Positions 1 through 9,420 are shown, counted from the first letter of the stretch. The stretch is 57,262 nucleotides of DNA from Methylobacterium indicum (GCF_001043895.1 NZ_JTHF01000046.1:1-57262), one strand, 5' to 3'. Numbers and translations: made by a program. Notes: a model not told the origin generated them from the letters alone.

Positions 1-483
1 TCGATCGCCGCGCAGACCAACTTGCTGGCGCTCAATGCCACGATCGAGGCGGCCCGGGCCGGCGAGGCGGGGAGGGGCTTCGCGGTGGTGGCGGCCGAGG
101 TCAAGGAACTGGCTGGACAGACCGCCAAGGCGACCGAGGAGATCGGCGGCCAGATCACGGCGATCCAGGCCGCGACCGGGCGTGCCGGCGAGGCGATCCT
201 GCAGATCGGTCGGACGATCGCGTCGATCAACGAGATCTCGGGGATGATCGCCGCCACCGTGGTGCAGCAGACGGAGGCGACGACGGAGATTTCGCGCAAC
301 GCCGCGGAAGCGGCGCACGGCACCCAGGACGTGTCGGCCAACGTGGCGCGGGTGCTGACCTCGGCCGGCGAGACCGGCAGCGCGGCGACGCAGGTGCTGG
401 GGGCGGCGGCCGAGCTGGCGACGCAATCGCTCAGCGTGAAGCAGGAGGTCGACACCTTCCTGCGCGACATCCAGGCCGCCTGA
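1..483 (+). CDS. Methyl-accepting chemotaxis protein, C-terminal part (truncated by window start)
   Basis: This is the cytoplasmic signalling end of a chemoreceptor that would control CheA through CheW. Frame 1 is open from the first base, so about 160 C-terminal residues are visible. They begin inside the hairpin tip ([20 protein letters not shown], the CheA/CheW contact region), continue with the conserved [12 protein letters not shown] segment and end as a long alanine-rich coiled coil. The sensor part lies outside the window. The segment closely resembles the end of the PAS chemoreceptor at 14700-15986, so the two are paralogues. There is no CheR/CheB-binding pentapeptide at the C-terminus. 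The family call is secure; the ligand is unknown. Confidence 0.93.
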   Translation, partial: SIAAQTNLLALNATIEAARAGEAGRGFAVVAAEVKELAGQTAKATEEIGGQITAIQAATGRAGEAILQIGRTIASINEISGMIAATVVQQTEATTEISRNAAEAAHGTQDVSANVARVLTSAGETGSAATQVLGAAAELATQSLSVKQEVDTFLRDIQAA

Positions 484-580
484 CCGGAGCGGGGGGGAAG
501 AATTCGGGGCGATCGTCCGGGTGCTGACGGTGTCCTGAGCGGACCGGAGATCCGTGCGCGGCGGCCGTTCGGCCTGAGCG

Positions 581-2056
581 TCAATAGTTGATCGTCGCCC
601 GCAGGCCCATCACGGTGGCGTTCTTCAGGCGACGGCCATCCTCGCCGGCGAGCCCGCCGCCGGGCCGCATCACGAGCTGCAAGTCGGGCTGCACCGTGAA
701 ACCGGGCACCACTTCGGCCTGGTAGGTCGCTTCGATCACCACCTCGCTCGACCGGATCGGTCCTGTGCCCTGGCCGAACAGGATCGTGTCCCGGTCGAAG
801 GCCCGGGCCGCCGGGCCGATGCGGGAATAGATCACCCCGAGCGCCACGGTGTCGTTGGGGCGGCCCGGCAGCAGGCCTTTGTAGGCGAGGCCGCCATCGA
901 GATAGAAATCGATCAGGTTGCGGTCGCCCGGAACCTTCGACAGTCGCAGGAAGGCGCTGGCGCCCTCGTCCTCGGTGCCGGGCTCGCGGTAGAGCGTCTG
1001 GTCGATGATGCCGTAGACGCCGCGGTCGCCACGGAAGCGCCGGGCGACGCCGCTCGCTTCCGGGTCGGCGAGCAGCCGGCCGGACACGCTGTCGAGGCGC
1101 GGGCTGTCGAACCCCCCGAAATGCTGCCATCCGCCGAGCGTCGCGGTGCCGTGCAGGGCCTCGCCCCAGAGATCGAGCGTGTAGGCGTACGCGACCTCGC
1201 CGATCAGCAGGGGCGGGTCGCTGGTTCGGAAGCTGGTCCCGCTGCGGTCGATGCGCTGCGGGTCGGTGTCGTCGCCCCGGCGCAGGCCCGCGGGATCGCC
1301 GTTGAACAGCGCCGCCTGGATCGACAGGTGCGGGTCGGGGACGTACTTGACCCGTATGGCCGGGGTGGCGAGCGGATAGATCGGCCCGCCGCTCGGCAGT
1401 ACCACGGCGCCGATATTCGGCCAGCCGAATCCGGCATTGAAGAACACCACCGCCGACTGGGCGATGGCGAACTCGGTATCGGCCGAGACCTGGCCGACCT
1501 TGATCGAGAGCGTGTCGTCGAACAGGCTCTGCTCGAGCCACACTTCGAACAGCCGGGTTGCCGGCAGCGCCTCGATGCCGCTCACCGTCGTCAGGTTGTT
1601 GACGTAGGAGCGGGACATCCCGTGGCCGTGGATCTGGAAGAAGTCGGTGTGGAACTTCGCTCCGGTCCATCCGGCGAGCCTGTCGAGATCGACGTCGAGG
1701 GAGGTGTCGAGGCGCCCGCCATAGGTGACGCCGCGCCGCAAGCCCCCGCGCAGGTTGGCCAGCCCCTCGCCGATATAGGTGATGGTGGTGGTGATGCCGC
1801 GCTCGGCGAGGAAGGCGCGGGTGCCGAACGGGTCGCCATAGGGGCCCAGCGACGACTGGATCGAGCCGCCGATCGTCAGCGACACCTGATCGGAGGTGCG
1901 CGCCTGGGCGATGGCGGTCTGCGGGTCGCCGCCGGCGCCCGTGAGGGGAAAGCGGGCGAGGATCGGCAGGACCGGGGCCGGCGCGGCCTGCTGGGCTGCG
2001 GCCTCGCCCGCGGCGAGACCGACGAGACCCAGAATCGCCGCGCGCCAGTCCGCCAT
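581..2056 (-). CDS. OprB-family carbohydrate porin
   Basis: A 491-residue outer-membrane porin predicted to let sugars diffuse into the periplasm. The start at 2056 gives a signal peptide (MADWRAAILGLVGLAAGEAAAQ). The mature part has alternating-polarity strands typical of a barrel, a GDPFGTRAFLAERGI segment near the start as in OprB proteins, and a C-terminal aromatic ending (RATINY) suited to BAM recognition. The frame is open further upstream, but that part overlaps the neighbouring ppk2 gene and has no porin character, so this start was chosen. It lies 7 bp downstream of ppk2 and may be co-transcribed with it. Specificity cannot be read from sequence. Confidence 0.85.
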   Translation of the reverse strand: MADWRAAILGLVGLAAGEAAAQQAAPAPVLPILARFPLTGAGGDPQTAIAQARTSDQVSLTIGGSIQSSLGPYGDPFGTRAFLAERGITTTITYIGEGLANLRGGLRRGVTYGGRLDTSLDVDLDRLAGWTGAKFHTDFFQIHGHGMSRSYVNNLTTVSGIEALPATRLFEVWLEQSLFDDTLSIKVGQVSADTEFAIAQSAVVFFNAGFGWPNIGAVVLPSGGPIYPLATPAIRVKYVPDPHLSIQAALFNGDPAGLRRGDDTDPQRIDRSGTSFRTSDPPLLIGEVAYAYTLDLWGEALHGTATLGGWQHFGGFDSPRLDSVSGRLLADPEASGVARRFRGDRGVYGIIDQTLYREPGTEDEGASAFLRLSKVPGDRNLIDFYLDGGLAYKGLLPGRPNDTVALGVIYSRIGPAARAFDRDTILFGQGTGPIRSSEVVIEATYQAEVVPGFTVQPDLQLVMRPGGGLAGEDGRRLKNATVMGLRATINY

Positions 2057-2063
2057 GCCGCGC

Positions 2064-2984
2064 TCAGTACCGCGCCGGCACGTACATTTCGGCCGGAACC
2101 GGGCCGCGGACGTAATCGGGGTTGCGCACCCGCTCGGGCAGGTGGACGGGCGCCCGCTCGACGGTGCCGTAGGGCACCTGCTCCAGCAGGTGGCTGATGC
2201 AGTTGAGGCGGGCGCGCTGCTTGTCGACGGCGTCGACCACCCACCAGGGCGCCTCGGGGATGTGGGTGCGGGCCAGCATGTCCTCCTTGGCCCGGGTGTA
2301 GCTCTCCCAGCGCCGGCGCGATTCGACGTCCATCGGGCTGAGCTTCCACTGCTTGAGCGGATCCTGGATCCGCATCTCGAAGCGGTGGGCCTGCTCGGCA
2401 TCGGTGATCGAGAACCAGTACTTCACCAGGACGATGCCGGAGCGCACCAGCATGCGCTCGAACTCGGGCACCGAGCGGAAGAACTCCTCCACGTCGGCCT
2501 CGGAGCAGAAGCCCATCACCCGCTCGACGCCGGCCCGGTTGTACCAGGAGCGGTCGAACAGCACCATCTCGCCGCCGGTCGGCAGGTGGCTGACGTAGCG
2601 CTGGAAGTACCACTGGCCGCGCTCGCGCTCGCTCGGGGCGGGGAGGGCGGCGACACGGCAGACCCGGGGGTTCAGGCGCTGGGTGATGCGCTTGATGACG
2701 CCGCCCTTGCCGGCGGAGTCCCGCCCCTCGAACAGCACCACGACCTTGAGCTTGTGGGTCTGGACCCAGTCCTGGAGCCGCACCAGCTCGTGCTGGAGCC
2801 GCAGCAGCTCGCGGAAGTAGAAGCGCCGGTCGAGCTCCGGCCCGGTGCCCTCGCGCGGCGGCACGAGGCCGGCGAGGCGCTCCTCCTCCATCTCGAGTTC
2901 CAGCTCCTCGTCGTAGGCCTCGGCGATCTCGCGCCGGAGCGCCGCGATGAGGGTCGCCTGCGACGTGCCGTCCAACTCGCTCAT
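2064..2984 (-). CDS. ppk2: Polyphosphate kinase 2 (PPK2 family)
   Basis: A cytoplasmic polyphosphate:nucleotide phosphotransferase of 306 residues, the usual length for single-domain class I PPK2. Walker A is FEGRDSAGKGG near residues 85-95, and the Walker B/lid segment LFDRSWYNRAGVERV follows near 140-155. The family signatures QWYFQRYVSHLP and PLKQWKLSPMD are also present. The N-terminal 50 residues are acidic and helical. It could make NTPs from polyphosphate or the reverse; the direction is not visible. The start at 2984 is the first ATG. The porin gene follows after 7 bp. Confidence 0.93.
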   Translation of the reverse strand: MSELDGTSQATLIAALRREIAEAYDEELELEMEEERLAGLVPPREGTGPELDRRFYFRELLRLQHELVRLQDWVQTHKLKVVVLFEGRDSAGKGGVIKRITQRLNPRVCRVAALPAPSERERGQWYFQRYVSHLPTGGEMVLFDRSWYNRAGVERVMGFCSEADVEEFFRSVPEFERMLVRSGIVLVKYWFSITDAEQAHRFEMRIQDPLKQWKLSPMDVESRRRWESYTRAKEDMLARTHIPEAPWWVVDAVDKQRARLNCISHLLEQVPYGTVERAPVHLPERVRNPDYVRGPVPAEMYVPARY

Positions 2985-3105
2985 GGTGGTGTGTCCCGCT
3001 CCCGTTCGTCCGACCGGAAGCCTTACCCGCCGTCCCGTGACACTATCGAGAAGCCGGCCGCCGGGACCGCAACGGCCGGGCTCGCTGACGATGGGGAAAG
3101 GAAAG

Positions 3106-3190
3106 TGGTGGGGGAAGTAGGACTCGAACCTACGAAGGCATAGCCAGCGGATTTACAGTCCGCCCCCTTTGCCGCTCGGGACATTCCCCC
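3106..3190 (-). tRNA. tRNA-Tyr (GTA), copy 1
   Basis: The minus strand folds as an 85-nt class II tRNA with acceptor GGGGGAA, the long variable arm expected of bacterial tRNA-Tyr, a TTCGAGT T-loop and an encoded CCA end. The anticodon loop CTGTAAA gives anticodon GTA. The second copy at 3340-3424 is identical over the gene. The match continues for about 25 bp beyond the 5' end with two mismatches. Confidence 0.96.
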
Positions 3191-3339
3191 ACGCTGCCGT
3201 CGCCGGCAGGGGCCGCCGCGCGAGCAGCGGGTCCGTATGATGGAGCGATCCGCGTCCCGCAAGACGCCGGAAGCCGCCCCGACCCGTGCCGTCGATGCGG
3301 ATCGGCATCGCTCAACGACGGGTTGACCTGAAAACTGAA

Positions 3340-3424
3340 TGGTGGGGGAAGTAGGACTCGAACCTACGAAGGCATAGCCAGCGGATTTACAGTCCGCCCC
3401 CTTTGCCGCTCGGGACATTCCCCC
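3340..3424 (-). tRNA. tRNA-Tyr (GTA), copy 2
   Basis: Same sequence and fold as the copy at 3106-3190: acceptor GGGGGAA, anticodon GTA, long variable arm, encoded CCA. It is the upstream copy in the direction of transcription. The two lie 149 bp apart and probably arose by tandem duplication. Confidence 0.96.
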
Positions 3425-3529
3425 ACGCTGCCGTTACCGGCAGGGGCCGCCTCTCGGCGACGGGGCCCTTATGGTGGGGCGCTCCGGGGGTGTCAAGCCG
3501 GGATCCGTGGCCGGCTCACCGGAGCCGTG

Positions 3530-5323
3530 TCAGCCCGCCTCCGCCACGTCGCAGAGGCGCAACTCGACCCGGTCGGCACCGCGCCAGCGGTCGCGCGAGA
3601 GGGTGCCGGCGGCATGGATGTCCCGGCCGATATGCGAGAGCAGGAGCCGCCCGACCGGCGATTCCGCGGCCCGGAACGCGATGGCGCCGACCGCGACGCC
3701 GTCCCGGCCGCGCAGCTGCGCCTTGACGTGGCCGGTGCCGACGACGCGCGCATCGGCGACGCGGTGGCGGGCGAGGGCGAAGACCGGCTCCGGCGCGCCC
3801 TGGCCGAAGGGCCCGGCCCGCTCGACGGCGTCCGCGAGCTCGGGTTGCACCCCGCCGGCCGAGACGAGGCCGTCGACCAGCAGCGCCTCGCCGAGGCGCG
3901 CCTCCGCCACCGAGGCGGCGAGGTCGCCCGACAGCGCCTCGCGGAAGCGGTCGAGGTCGAGGGCGGCGAGCGTCACGCCCGCCGCCATGGCGTGGCCGCC
4001 GCCCTTGGCGGCAAGCCCGGCCTCGACGCAGGCCCGGACCGCCCGGCCGAGATCGGCCCCCGGGATCGAGCGGCCCGAGCCGGTGGCGGTGCCGTCCTGG
4101 CGCAGCGCGAAGGCGAAGGCCGGGCGGCCGAACCGCTCCTTGAGGCGGGCCGCGATCAGCCCGACGACGCCCGGATGCCAGTCCGGGCTGCCGGCGACGA
4201 GGACCGGCTGGTCGGGATCGCGTTCCAGGCGCATCCCCATCTCGGCTTCGGCCTCCGCCACGGCGGCGGCCTCGATCGCCTGGCGCTCGCGGTTGAGCGC
4301 GTCGAGCTGGGCGGCGATGCCGGCGGCCTCGATCGGATCCTCGCAGAGCAGCAGCCGGGCGCCCAGCGTCGAATCGCCAATGCGGCCGCCGGCATTGATC
4401 CGGGGGCCGAGCAGGAAGCCGAGATGCCAGGCCTGCGGCGCTTCCCCGAGACCGGCGGCGTCGAGGAGGGCGGCGAGCCCCCGCCGGCCGCGGCCGCGCA
4501 TCACCGCCAGCCCCTGGCGCACGAAGGCCCGGTTGAGGCCGTGCAGCGGCACGACGTCGGCGATGGTGGCTAGCGCCACGAGGTCGAGCCCCGCCATCAG
4601 GTCGGGAATGGCGAGCCCGTCGCGGCGCAGGCGTCGGTTGAGCGCCACCAGCGTCAGGAAGACCACCCCGGCGGCGCAGAGATGGCCGAGGCCCGAGAGG
4701 TCGTCGAGGCGGTTCGGGTTGACGAGGGCGTGCACCGGCGGGAGCACCTCGGGCGCGCCGTGATGGTCGAGCACCACCACGTCCATGCCGAGGCGCCCGG
4801 CCTCGGCCAGGGGCTCGTGCCCGGCGGTGCCGCAATCGACGGTGACGAGGAGGGTCGCGCCCTCCTCGGCGAGCATCCGCACCGCCGCGACGTTGGGGCC
4901 GTAGCCTTCCGTGATGCGGTCGGGGATGTGGAGCCGGTAGGGCACGCCGAGGTCGCGCAGCGCGCTCGCCAGCAGGGCGGCACTCGCCGCCCCGTCGACG
5001 TCGTAATCGCCGAAGATCGCGACCTTCTCGCGCTTCTGGATCGCGACGGCGAGCCGGTCGGCCGCGGCCTCCATGTCGACCAGCACGGCGGGATCGGGCA
5101 GGAGGTCGCGCAGGCGCGGCTCGAGGAAGCCCGGCACGGCATGGAGGTCGACCCCGCGGCCGGCCAGCACCCGGGCCAGCACCTCCGGCAGGCCGTGGCC
5201 CTGCGCGATGGCGACCGCGAGGCTCTGCGCCGGCGCCGAGGCGCAGCGCTCGTGCCAGGGCCGCCCGAGCGCGGAGCGGTGGACGTCGAGGAGGGGGCGG
5301 GGCAGGTCGAGGATCGTGGACAC
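3530..5323 (-). CDS. recJ: Single-stranded-DNA-specific exonuclease RecJ
   Basis: A 597-residue 5'-3' single-strand exonuclease of the DHH phosphoesterase family, used in RecF-pathway recombination and in mismatch and base excision repair. Metal-binding motifs appear in order: FGDYDVDGAAS, LLVTVDCGT, VVLDHHG, then the DHHA1 part with GRSIPGADLGRAV and KGGGHAMAAG, followed by an OB-fold C-terminus. The GTG at 5323 was chosen because MSTILDLPRPLL begins there; the open frame upstream runs into an intergenic inverted repeat. No neighbouring repair genes are seen. Confidence 0.96.
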   Translation of the reverse strand: MSTILDLPRPLLDVHRSALGRPWHERCASAPAQSLAVAIAQGHGLPEVLARVLAGRGVDLHAVPGFLEPRLRDLLPDPAVLVDMEAAADRLAVAIQKREKVAIFGDYDVDGAASAALLASALRDLGVPYRLHIPDRITEGYGPNVAAVRMLAEEGATLLVTVDCGTAGHEPLAEAGRLGMDVVVLDHHGAPEVLPPVHALVNPNRLDDLSGLGHLCAAGVVFLTLVALNRRLRRDGLAIPDLMAGLDLVALATIADVVPLHGLNRAFVRQGLAVMRGRGRRGLAALLDAAGLGEAPQAWHLGFLLGPRINAGGRIGDSTLGARLLLCEDPIEAAGIAAQLDALNRERQAIEAAAVAEAEAEMGMRLERDPDQPVLVAGSPDWHPGVVGLIAARLKERFGRPAFAFALRQDGTATGSGRSIPGADLGRAVRACVEAGLAAKGGGHAMAAGVTLAALDLDRFREALSGDLAASVAEARLGEALLVDGLVSAGGVQPELADAVERAGPFGQGAPEPVFALARHRVADARVVGTGHVKAQLRGRDGVAVGAIAFRAAESPVGRLLLSHIGRDIHAAGTLSRDRWRGADRVELRLCDVAEAG

Positions 5324-5407
5324 CGGGGGAGTGTAGCGGGATTCGCGGGAGCGCGCTGCCGCAGCCGGGCGACAGTGGGGGGCGTTCACGCTTGAGGCGC
5401 GCCGCGT

Positions 5408-5580
5408 GAACCCTCCCCCCTCTGCGGGGGAGGGTGCCCGGCGGAGCCGGGCGGGAGAGGGGAACCACGCTTCCGGAAATGACTGAACCGTTCTGACGGG
5501 CGCCAAGCTCTGAACCGTCGCGCTGCCCCTCTCCCGGCCTGCGCCGCAGGCCACCCTCCCCCGCAGAGGGGGGAGGGTTC
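5408..5580. repeat. Large intergenic inverted repeat between recJ and pntB
   Basis: The arms 5408-5436 and 5552-5580 are perfect 29-bp inverted copies. The match continues inward imperfectly, with CCCGGCGGAGCCGGG facing GGCCTGCGCCGCAGGCC and then GGGAGAGGGG facing CCCCTCTCCC. Each arm also contains its own small CCCTCCCCC/GGGGGAGGG hairpin. It lies between genes on the same strand and looks like a mobile intergenic palindrome (REP/BIME-like) or a transcript-end structure. Confidence 0.8.
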
Positions 5581-5606
5581 AGCCGCGCGGGTCCCTTCAA
5601 ACGCGA

Positions 5607-5631
5607 AAAGCGGGGCACGAGGCCCCGCTTT
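5607..5631 (-). terminator. Probable terminator of the pnt operon
   Basis: A ten-base-pair perfect stem (AAAGCGGGGC / GCCCCGCTTT) with a 5-nt loop, 51 bp downstream of the pntB stop on the minus strand. The U-run is short, so the call rests on the stem and its position. Confidence 0.65.
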
Positions 5632-5682
5632 CCCGGTCCGGAGCAAAGTGCTCCGGCAGACCGTGCCCTGACGGGTCGACCG

Positions 5683-7083
5683 TCAGAAGTTCTTGACGAT
5701 CTCGTCGACCACCTTCTTGGCGTCGCCGAACAGCATCATGGTGTTGTCGCGGAAGAACACCTCGTTCTCGACGCCGGCATAACCCGAGCCCATGCCGCGC
5801 TTGATGAACAGCACGGTCTTGGCCCGCTCCACGTCGAGGATCGGCATGCCGTAGATCGGCGATTGCGGATCGGTCTTGGCGGCCGGGTTGGTGACGTCGT
5901 TGGCGCCGATCACGAAGGCCACGTCGGCCTGCGGGAACTCGCCGTTGATGTCCTCCAGCTCGTGCACCTCGTCGTAGGGCACGTTGGCCTCGGCGAGGAG
6001 CACGTTCATGTGGCCCGGCATGCGGCCCGCCACCGGATGGATGGCATACTTCACGTCGACGCCGGCCTTCTTGAGCTGGTCGGCCATCTCGCGGAGCGAG
6101 TGCTGGGCCTGTGCCACCGCCATGCCGTAGCCCGGCACGATGATGACCTTCTCGGCATTCTTCATGATGAAGGCCGCATCGTCCGCCGAGCCCTGCTTGA
6201 CCGGCCGGGTCTCGACCTGGCCGCCGCCCGAGGCCGCCGCGGCGTCGCCGCCGAAGCCGCCCAGGATCACCGAGATGAACGAGCGGTTCATCGCGTGGCA
6301 CATGATGTAGGACAGGATCGCGCCGGACGAGCCCACCAGCGCGCCGGTGATGATCAGCGCGAGGTTGCCCAGCGTGAAGCCGATGCCGGCCGCCGCCCAA
6401 CCCGAATAGGAGTTGAGCATCGAGACCACGACCGGCATGTCCGCGCCGCCGATCGGGATGATCAGCAGGCCGCCGAGCACGAAGGACAGGATCACGATCA
6501 GCCAGAACAGCACCTTGCTGCCGCCGCCGATGAAGCCGGCCAGCAGCGCCACCAGCACCACCGCCAGGACGATGTTGATGAGGTGGCGCTGCGGCAGCAT
6601 GATCGGCTTGCCCGACATGCGGCCGTCGAGCTTGAGGAACGCGATCACCGAGCCGGTGAAGGTGATGGCGCCGATGGCGACGCCCAGGCCCATCTCGAAC
6701 AGCGACTGCTTGTGGATGGCGCCGTTCTCGATGATGCCGAAGGCCTGCGGCGCGTAGAGGGCGCCGGCCGCCACCGCGACGGCCGCGAGGCCGACGAGGG
6801 AGTGGAAGGCCGCGACGAGCTGCGGCATCGCGGTCATCGGCACGCGCTTGGCGATCACCGCGCCGGCGCCGCCGCCGATGCCGATGCCGAGCAGCACCAG
6901 GAACCACGCCCCGACGCCGGCCGGCGGATGGCCGATCAGCGTCGTCAGGATGGCGATGCCCATGCCGATCATGCCGTACAGGTTGCCCTGCCGGGAGGTG
7001 GTCGGGTGGGACAGGCCCCGCAGCGCCAGGATGAACAGGACGCCGGAGACGAGGTAGAGGAGCGAGGAGACGTTCTCCGACAT
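5683..7083 (-). CDS. pntB: NAD(P) transhydrogenase subunit beta
   Basis: A 466-residue inner-membrane subunit of proton-translocating transhydrogenase, which carries domain III (NADP(H) binding) and most of the proton-channel helices. About nine membrane segments occupy residues 1-260. The cytosolic domain starts near 290 with the NADP fold GYGMAVAQAQHSLREM, then HPVAGRMPGHMNVLLAEANVPYDE and the GANDVTNPAA loop. It is the last gene of pntAA-pntAB-pntB, 4 bp after pntAB. The complex drives NADPH formation, a plausible need in a methylotroph whose methylene-H4MPT oxidation uses both NAD and NADP. Confidence 0.97.
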   Translation of the reverse strand: MSENVSSLLYLVSGVLFILALRGLSHPTTSRQGNLYGMIGMGIAILTTLIGHPPAGVGAWFLVLLGIGIGGGAGAVIAKRVPMTAMPQLVAAFHSLVGLAAVAVAAGALYAPQAFGIIENGAIHKQSLFEMGLGVAIGAITFTGSVIAFLKLDGRMSGKPIMLPQRHLINIVLAVVLVALLAGFIGGGSKVLFWLIVILSFVLGGLLIIPIGGADMPVVVSMLNSYSGWAAAGIGFTLGNLALIITGALVGSSGAILSYIMCHAMNRSFISVILGGFGGDAAAASGGGQVETRPVKQGSADDAAFIMKNAEKVIIVPGYGMAVAQAQHSLREMADQLKKAGVDVKYAIHPVAGRMPGHMNVLLAEANVPYDEVHELEDINGEFPQADVAFVIGANDVTNPAAKTDPQSPIYGMPILDVERAKTVLFIKRGMGSGYAGVENEVFFRDNTMMLFGDAKKVVDEIVKNF

Positions 7084-7087
7084 CGCC

Positions 7088-7537
7088 TCAGGCCTTCTTC
7101 TTGTACATGCTAAGCATGCGCTGGGTGACGAGGAAGCCGCCGAAGATGTTCACGCTGGCGAAGACCAGGCCGATGAACCCGAAGAAGCGGGCCCAGCCGG
7201 TGCCCTTCTCGATGTACGGAACGCCGACGGCCAGAAGCGCGCCGACCACGATCACCGAGGAGATCGCGTTGGTGACCGACATCAGCGGGGTGTGGAGGGC
7301 CGGGGTCACCGACCAGACCACGTAGTAGCCGACGAAGATCGCCAGCACGAAGATCGCCAGACGGAAGACGGTCGGGTCGATGGCGCCGTGGGTCGCGGCG
7401 GCGACGCCGTGGCCGACGCTGTCGGCGATGATCGCCGCCTGGTCGGCGGCGCGGGCGGCGATGTCGGCCGCGTTGCGGGCGGCGGCGGCGGCGGCACGCG
7501 CCTGCTCGGCCGCCTGGTCGGGGGGAAGGGTAGCCAT
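7088..7537 (-). CDS. pntAB: NAD(P) transhydrogenase subunit alpha part 2 (membrane piece)
   Basis: A 149-residue protein equivalent to the C-terminal membrane region of E. coli PntA. Its first 50 residues are alanine-rich and helical, and three to four transmembrane segments follow (for example [19 protein letters not shown] and [18 protein letters not shown]). It supplies part of the proton path together with PntB. A split alpha subunit is normal in alphaproteobacteria. The gene is 28 bp after pntAA and 4 bp before pntB, so it is part of one operon. Confidence 0.95.
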   Translation of the reverse strand: MATLPPDQAAEQARAAAAAARNAADIAARAADQAAIIADSVGHGVAAATHGAIDPTVFRLAIFVLAIFVGYYVVWSVTPALHTPLMSVTNAISSVIVVGALLAVGVPYIEKGTGWARFFGFIGLVFASVNIFGGFLVTQRMLSMYKKKA

Positions 7538-7565
7538 GAGGTCTCCTCCGATTGCAGGCGAGGCC

Positions 7566-8708
7566 TTAGGCCGCCTTGGGCTGGAAGTTCGGGTGGACGA
7601 CGGCGCCGTCGCGGGTCAGGCAGGTCGCCTTGACGAGCTCGTCGTCCCACTTCACCGCCAGCGTCTTCGCCGCCTTGTCGACCAGGGTCTCGACGAAGGC
7701 GTAGAGGTTGCGGGCGTAGAGGCTCGACGAGGTGGCGGCCAGCCGCCCCGGGACGTTGGCGTAGCCGACGATCTTCACGCCGTTCTGCGTCTCCACGACC
7801 TCGTCGGCCTTGACGCCCTCGACGTTGCCGCCGCGCTCGACCGCGAGGTCGACGAGGACCGAGCCCGGCCGCATCGCCGCCACCATGTCGGCGGTGACGA
7901 GCTTGGGCGCCGGCCGGCCGGGGATCAGCGCGGTGGTGACCACGATGTCCTGCTTGGCGATGTGGCTCGCCACCAGCTCGGCCTGCTTCTTCTTGTACTC
8001 GGCCGACATCTCCTTGGCGTAGCCGCCGGCGGTCTCGGCCTGCTTGAACTCGTCGTCCTCGACGGCGACGAACTTGGCGCCGAGCGACTCGACCTGCTCC
8101 TTGGCGGCGGGCCGCACGTCGGTGGCGGTCACGACCGCGCCCATGCGGCGGGCGGTGGCGATGGCCTGCAGCCCGGCGACGCCGGCGCCCATCACGAAGA
8201 TGCGGGCCGCCGGCACGGTGCCGGCCGCGGTCATCATCATCGGCAGCGCCCGGCCGTAGACGGCGGCGCCGTCCACCACCGCGCGGTAGCCCGCGAGGTT
8301 GGCCTGGCTCGAGAGCACGTCCATCACCTGGGCGCGGGTGATGCGGGGCATCAGCTCCATGGCGATCGCCGAGACGCCGGCATCGGCCATCGCCTTGACC
8401 TCGGCCTCGTGGCCGTAGGGATCCATGATGGCGATCACGATCGCGCCGCGCTTGAGCGCGGGAAGCTCGTCGGCGCCGGGGCGGCGCACCCGCAGCACGA
8501 TGTCGGCGCCCTCGGCGGCGGCCTTGGCGTCGGCGGCGATCGAGGCGCCCGCGGCCTCGTACTCGGCATCCGGCACGCCGGCCTTGAGGCCCGCACCGGA
8601 CTGCACCGTCACGTCGGCCCCGAGAGCCTTGTACTTCTTCACCGTTTCCGGGACTGCCGCGACCCGCGGCTCCGCCGGATCGGTCTCGGATAGGACCGCG
8701 ATCCGCAT
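7566..8708 (-). CDS. pntAA: NAD(P) transhydrogenase subunit alpha part 1 (NAD(H)-binding)
   Basis: A 380-residue soluble domain I of transhydrogenase, related to alanine dehydrogenase. It binds NAD(H) and exchanges hydride with domain III of PntB. It starts [17 protein letters not shown], which contains the conserved ExxxxExRVA-type segment. The Rossmann fingerprint is near residue 175 ([20 protein letters not shown]), and the family segment [13 protein letters not shown] follows. It is the first gene of the operon. The terminator-like hairpin at 8800-8827 separates it from the aa3-type gene upstream. Confidence 0.97.
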   Translation of the reverse strand: MRIAVLSETDPAEPRVAAVPETVKKYKALGADVTVQSGAGLKAGVPDAEYEAAGASIAADAKAAAEGADIVLRVRRPGADELPALKRGAIVIAIMDPYGHEAEVKAMADAGVSAIAMELMPRITRAQVMDVLSSQANLAGYRAVVDGAAVYGRALPMMMTAAGTVPAARIFVMGAGVAGLQAIATARRMGAVVTATDVRPAAKEQVESLGAKFVAVEDDEFKQAETAGGYAKEMSAEYKKKQAELVASHIAKQDIVVTTALIPGRPAPKLVTADMVAAMRPGSVLVDLAVERGGNVEGVKADEVVETQNGVKIVGYANVPGRLAATSSSLYARNLYAFVETLVDKAAKTLAVKWDDELVKATCLTRDGAVVHPNFQPKAA

Positions 8709-8799
8709 TCAGATTTCCCTTTGGTCGATACACGGCGCGGAGCGCCGATCCCCCCTTGCGGGCGGTGTGTACAAGGCCACGCCTGCCCCACAACTGTAA

Positions 8800-8827
8800 A
8801 GCCGTCCCCTCGGCAGAAGGGACGGCT
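8800..8827 (-). terminator. Probable terminator after the aa3-type subunit IV gene
   Basis: A nine-base-pair stem (AGCCGTCCC / GGGACGGCT) about 85 bp beyond the stop of the minus-strand gene at 8912. On that strand it is followed by TTTACAG. It would separate that gene from pntAA. Confidence 0.6.
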
Positions 8828-8911
8828 CTGGTTACAAATCTTTAACGATTGAGTCACGCGCAATCTGTCGGGCGCGTGAGACGGAGAGGGGCGGACGGGC
8901 CGCCCGCCGCC

Positions 8912-9205
8912 TCAGTAGAAGGCGAGCATGAGGGCGAGCAGCACCGCCACCACGGCCGGGGCGCGCCAGCCGATTCCCGGGGAGAGGGCGCCGATGGCCC
9001 CGCCGATGCCGCCGAGCACGACGCCGATGATGGCGGTGATCCAGGCCTCGCGCACACCGCCGACGGCGAGGGAGAGCACCCAGCAGATCACCACGGTGGT
9101 GGCGATCTCGACGAAGCGGACGAAGCCCCGGTAGGTGGCCTCGTGGGTCGGTCCGTCCATCTCCGGGCTGTAGGCGGAGTCGGTGGCGTGATTGATGTCG
9201 GCCAT
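8912..9205 (-). CDS. aa3-type cytochrome c oxidase subunit IV-like protein
   Basis: A 97-residue membrane protein. An acidic N-terminal stretch with the THEATYRGFVRF motif typical of the small aa3-oxidase subunit IV family comes first. Three hydrophobic segments follow, two of them very glycine-rich (IIGVVLGGIGGAIGALSPGIG). The start at 9205 (MADINHATDSAYSPEMDG) was chosen over upstream ATGs because family homology begins there. Known members have one helix; the extra C-terminal segments make this longer than the classic subunit. In my recollection this family is often found beside pntAA in alphaproteobacteria. A physical role in the oxidase is inferred only. Confidence 0.75.
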   Translation of the reverse strand: MADINHATDSAYSPEMDGPTHEATYRGFVRFVEIATTVVICWVLSLAVGGVREAWITAIIGVVLGGIGGAIGALSPGIGWRAPAVVAVLLALMLAFY

Positions 9206-9357
9206 GATGCGGTAGACCCCGTCTTGTGCTCGTTGGCCGGGCTTTAGCGCATGCTCAAGGTCCCGGCAATCAGCCGATAGATGATCCGCGCGCGCGGACG
9301 CGGCTTGCTCGACCCACCGGCAAGCCGTTGCAGGAGCGAGATTTTCGGGCGTGTGGA

Positions 9358-9420
9358 CCGGCCCGCCGGCGGGCCGGCCGCGGGCGTGGATCGACGGCCG
9401 AAGGTGCGGATCCGCACCTT
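9358..9420. repeat. Two adjacent perfect 20-bp palindromes
   Basis: Positions 9358-9377 (CCGGCCCGCCGG core) and 9401-9420 (AAGGTGCGGATCCGCACCTT) are each perfectly self-complementary. They lie between two minus-strand genes, downstream of the ABC1-kinase stop. The second runs into TTTTT on the plus strand. They could be transcript-end hairpins or a protein-binding site. Confidence 0.5.

Noticed and set aside
3023..3418. Minus-strand open frame containing the same 26-residue stretch twice
   Set aside because: The repeat is simply the two tRNA-Tyr genes translated.
3516..5618. Arg-rich 700-codon open frame overlapping recJ
   Set aside because: Out-of-frame shadow of recJ with low-complexity Arg/Pro/Ala composition.
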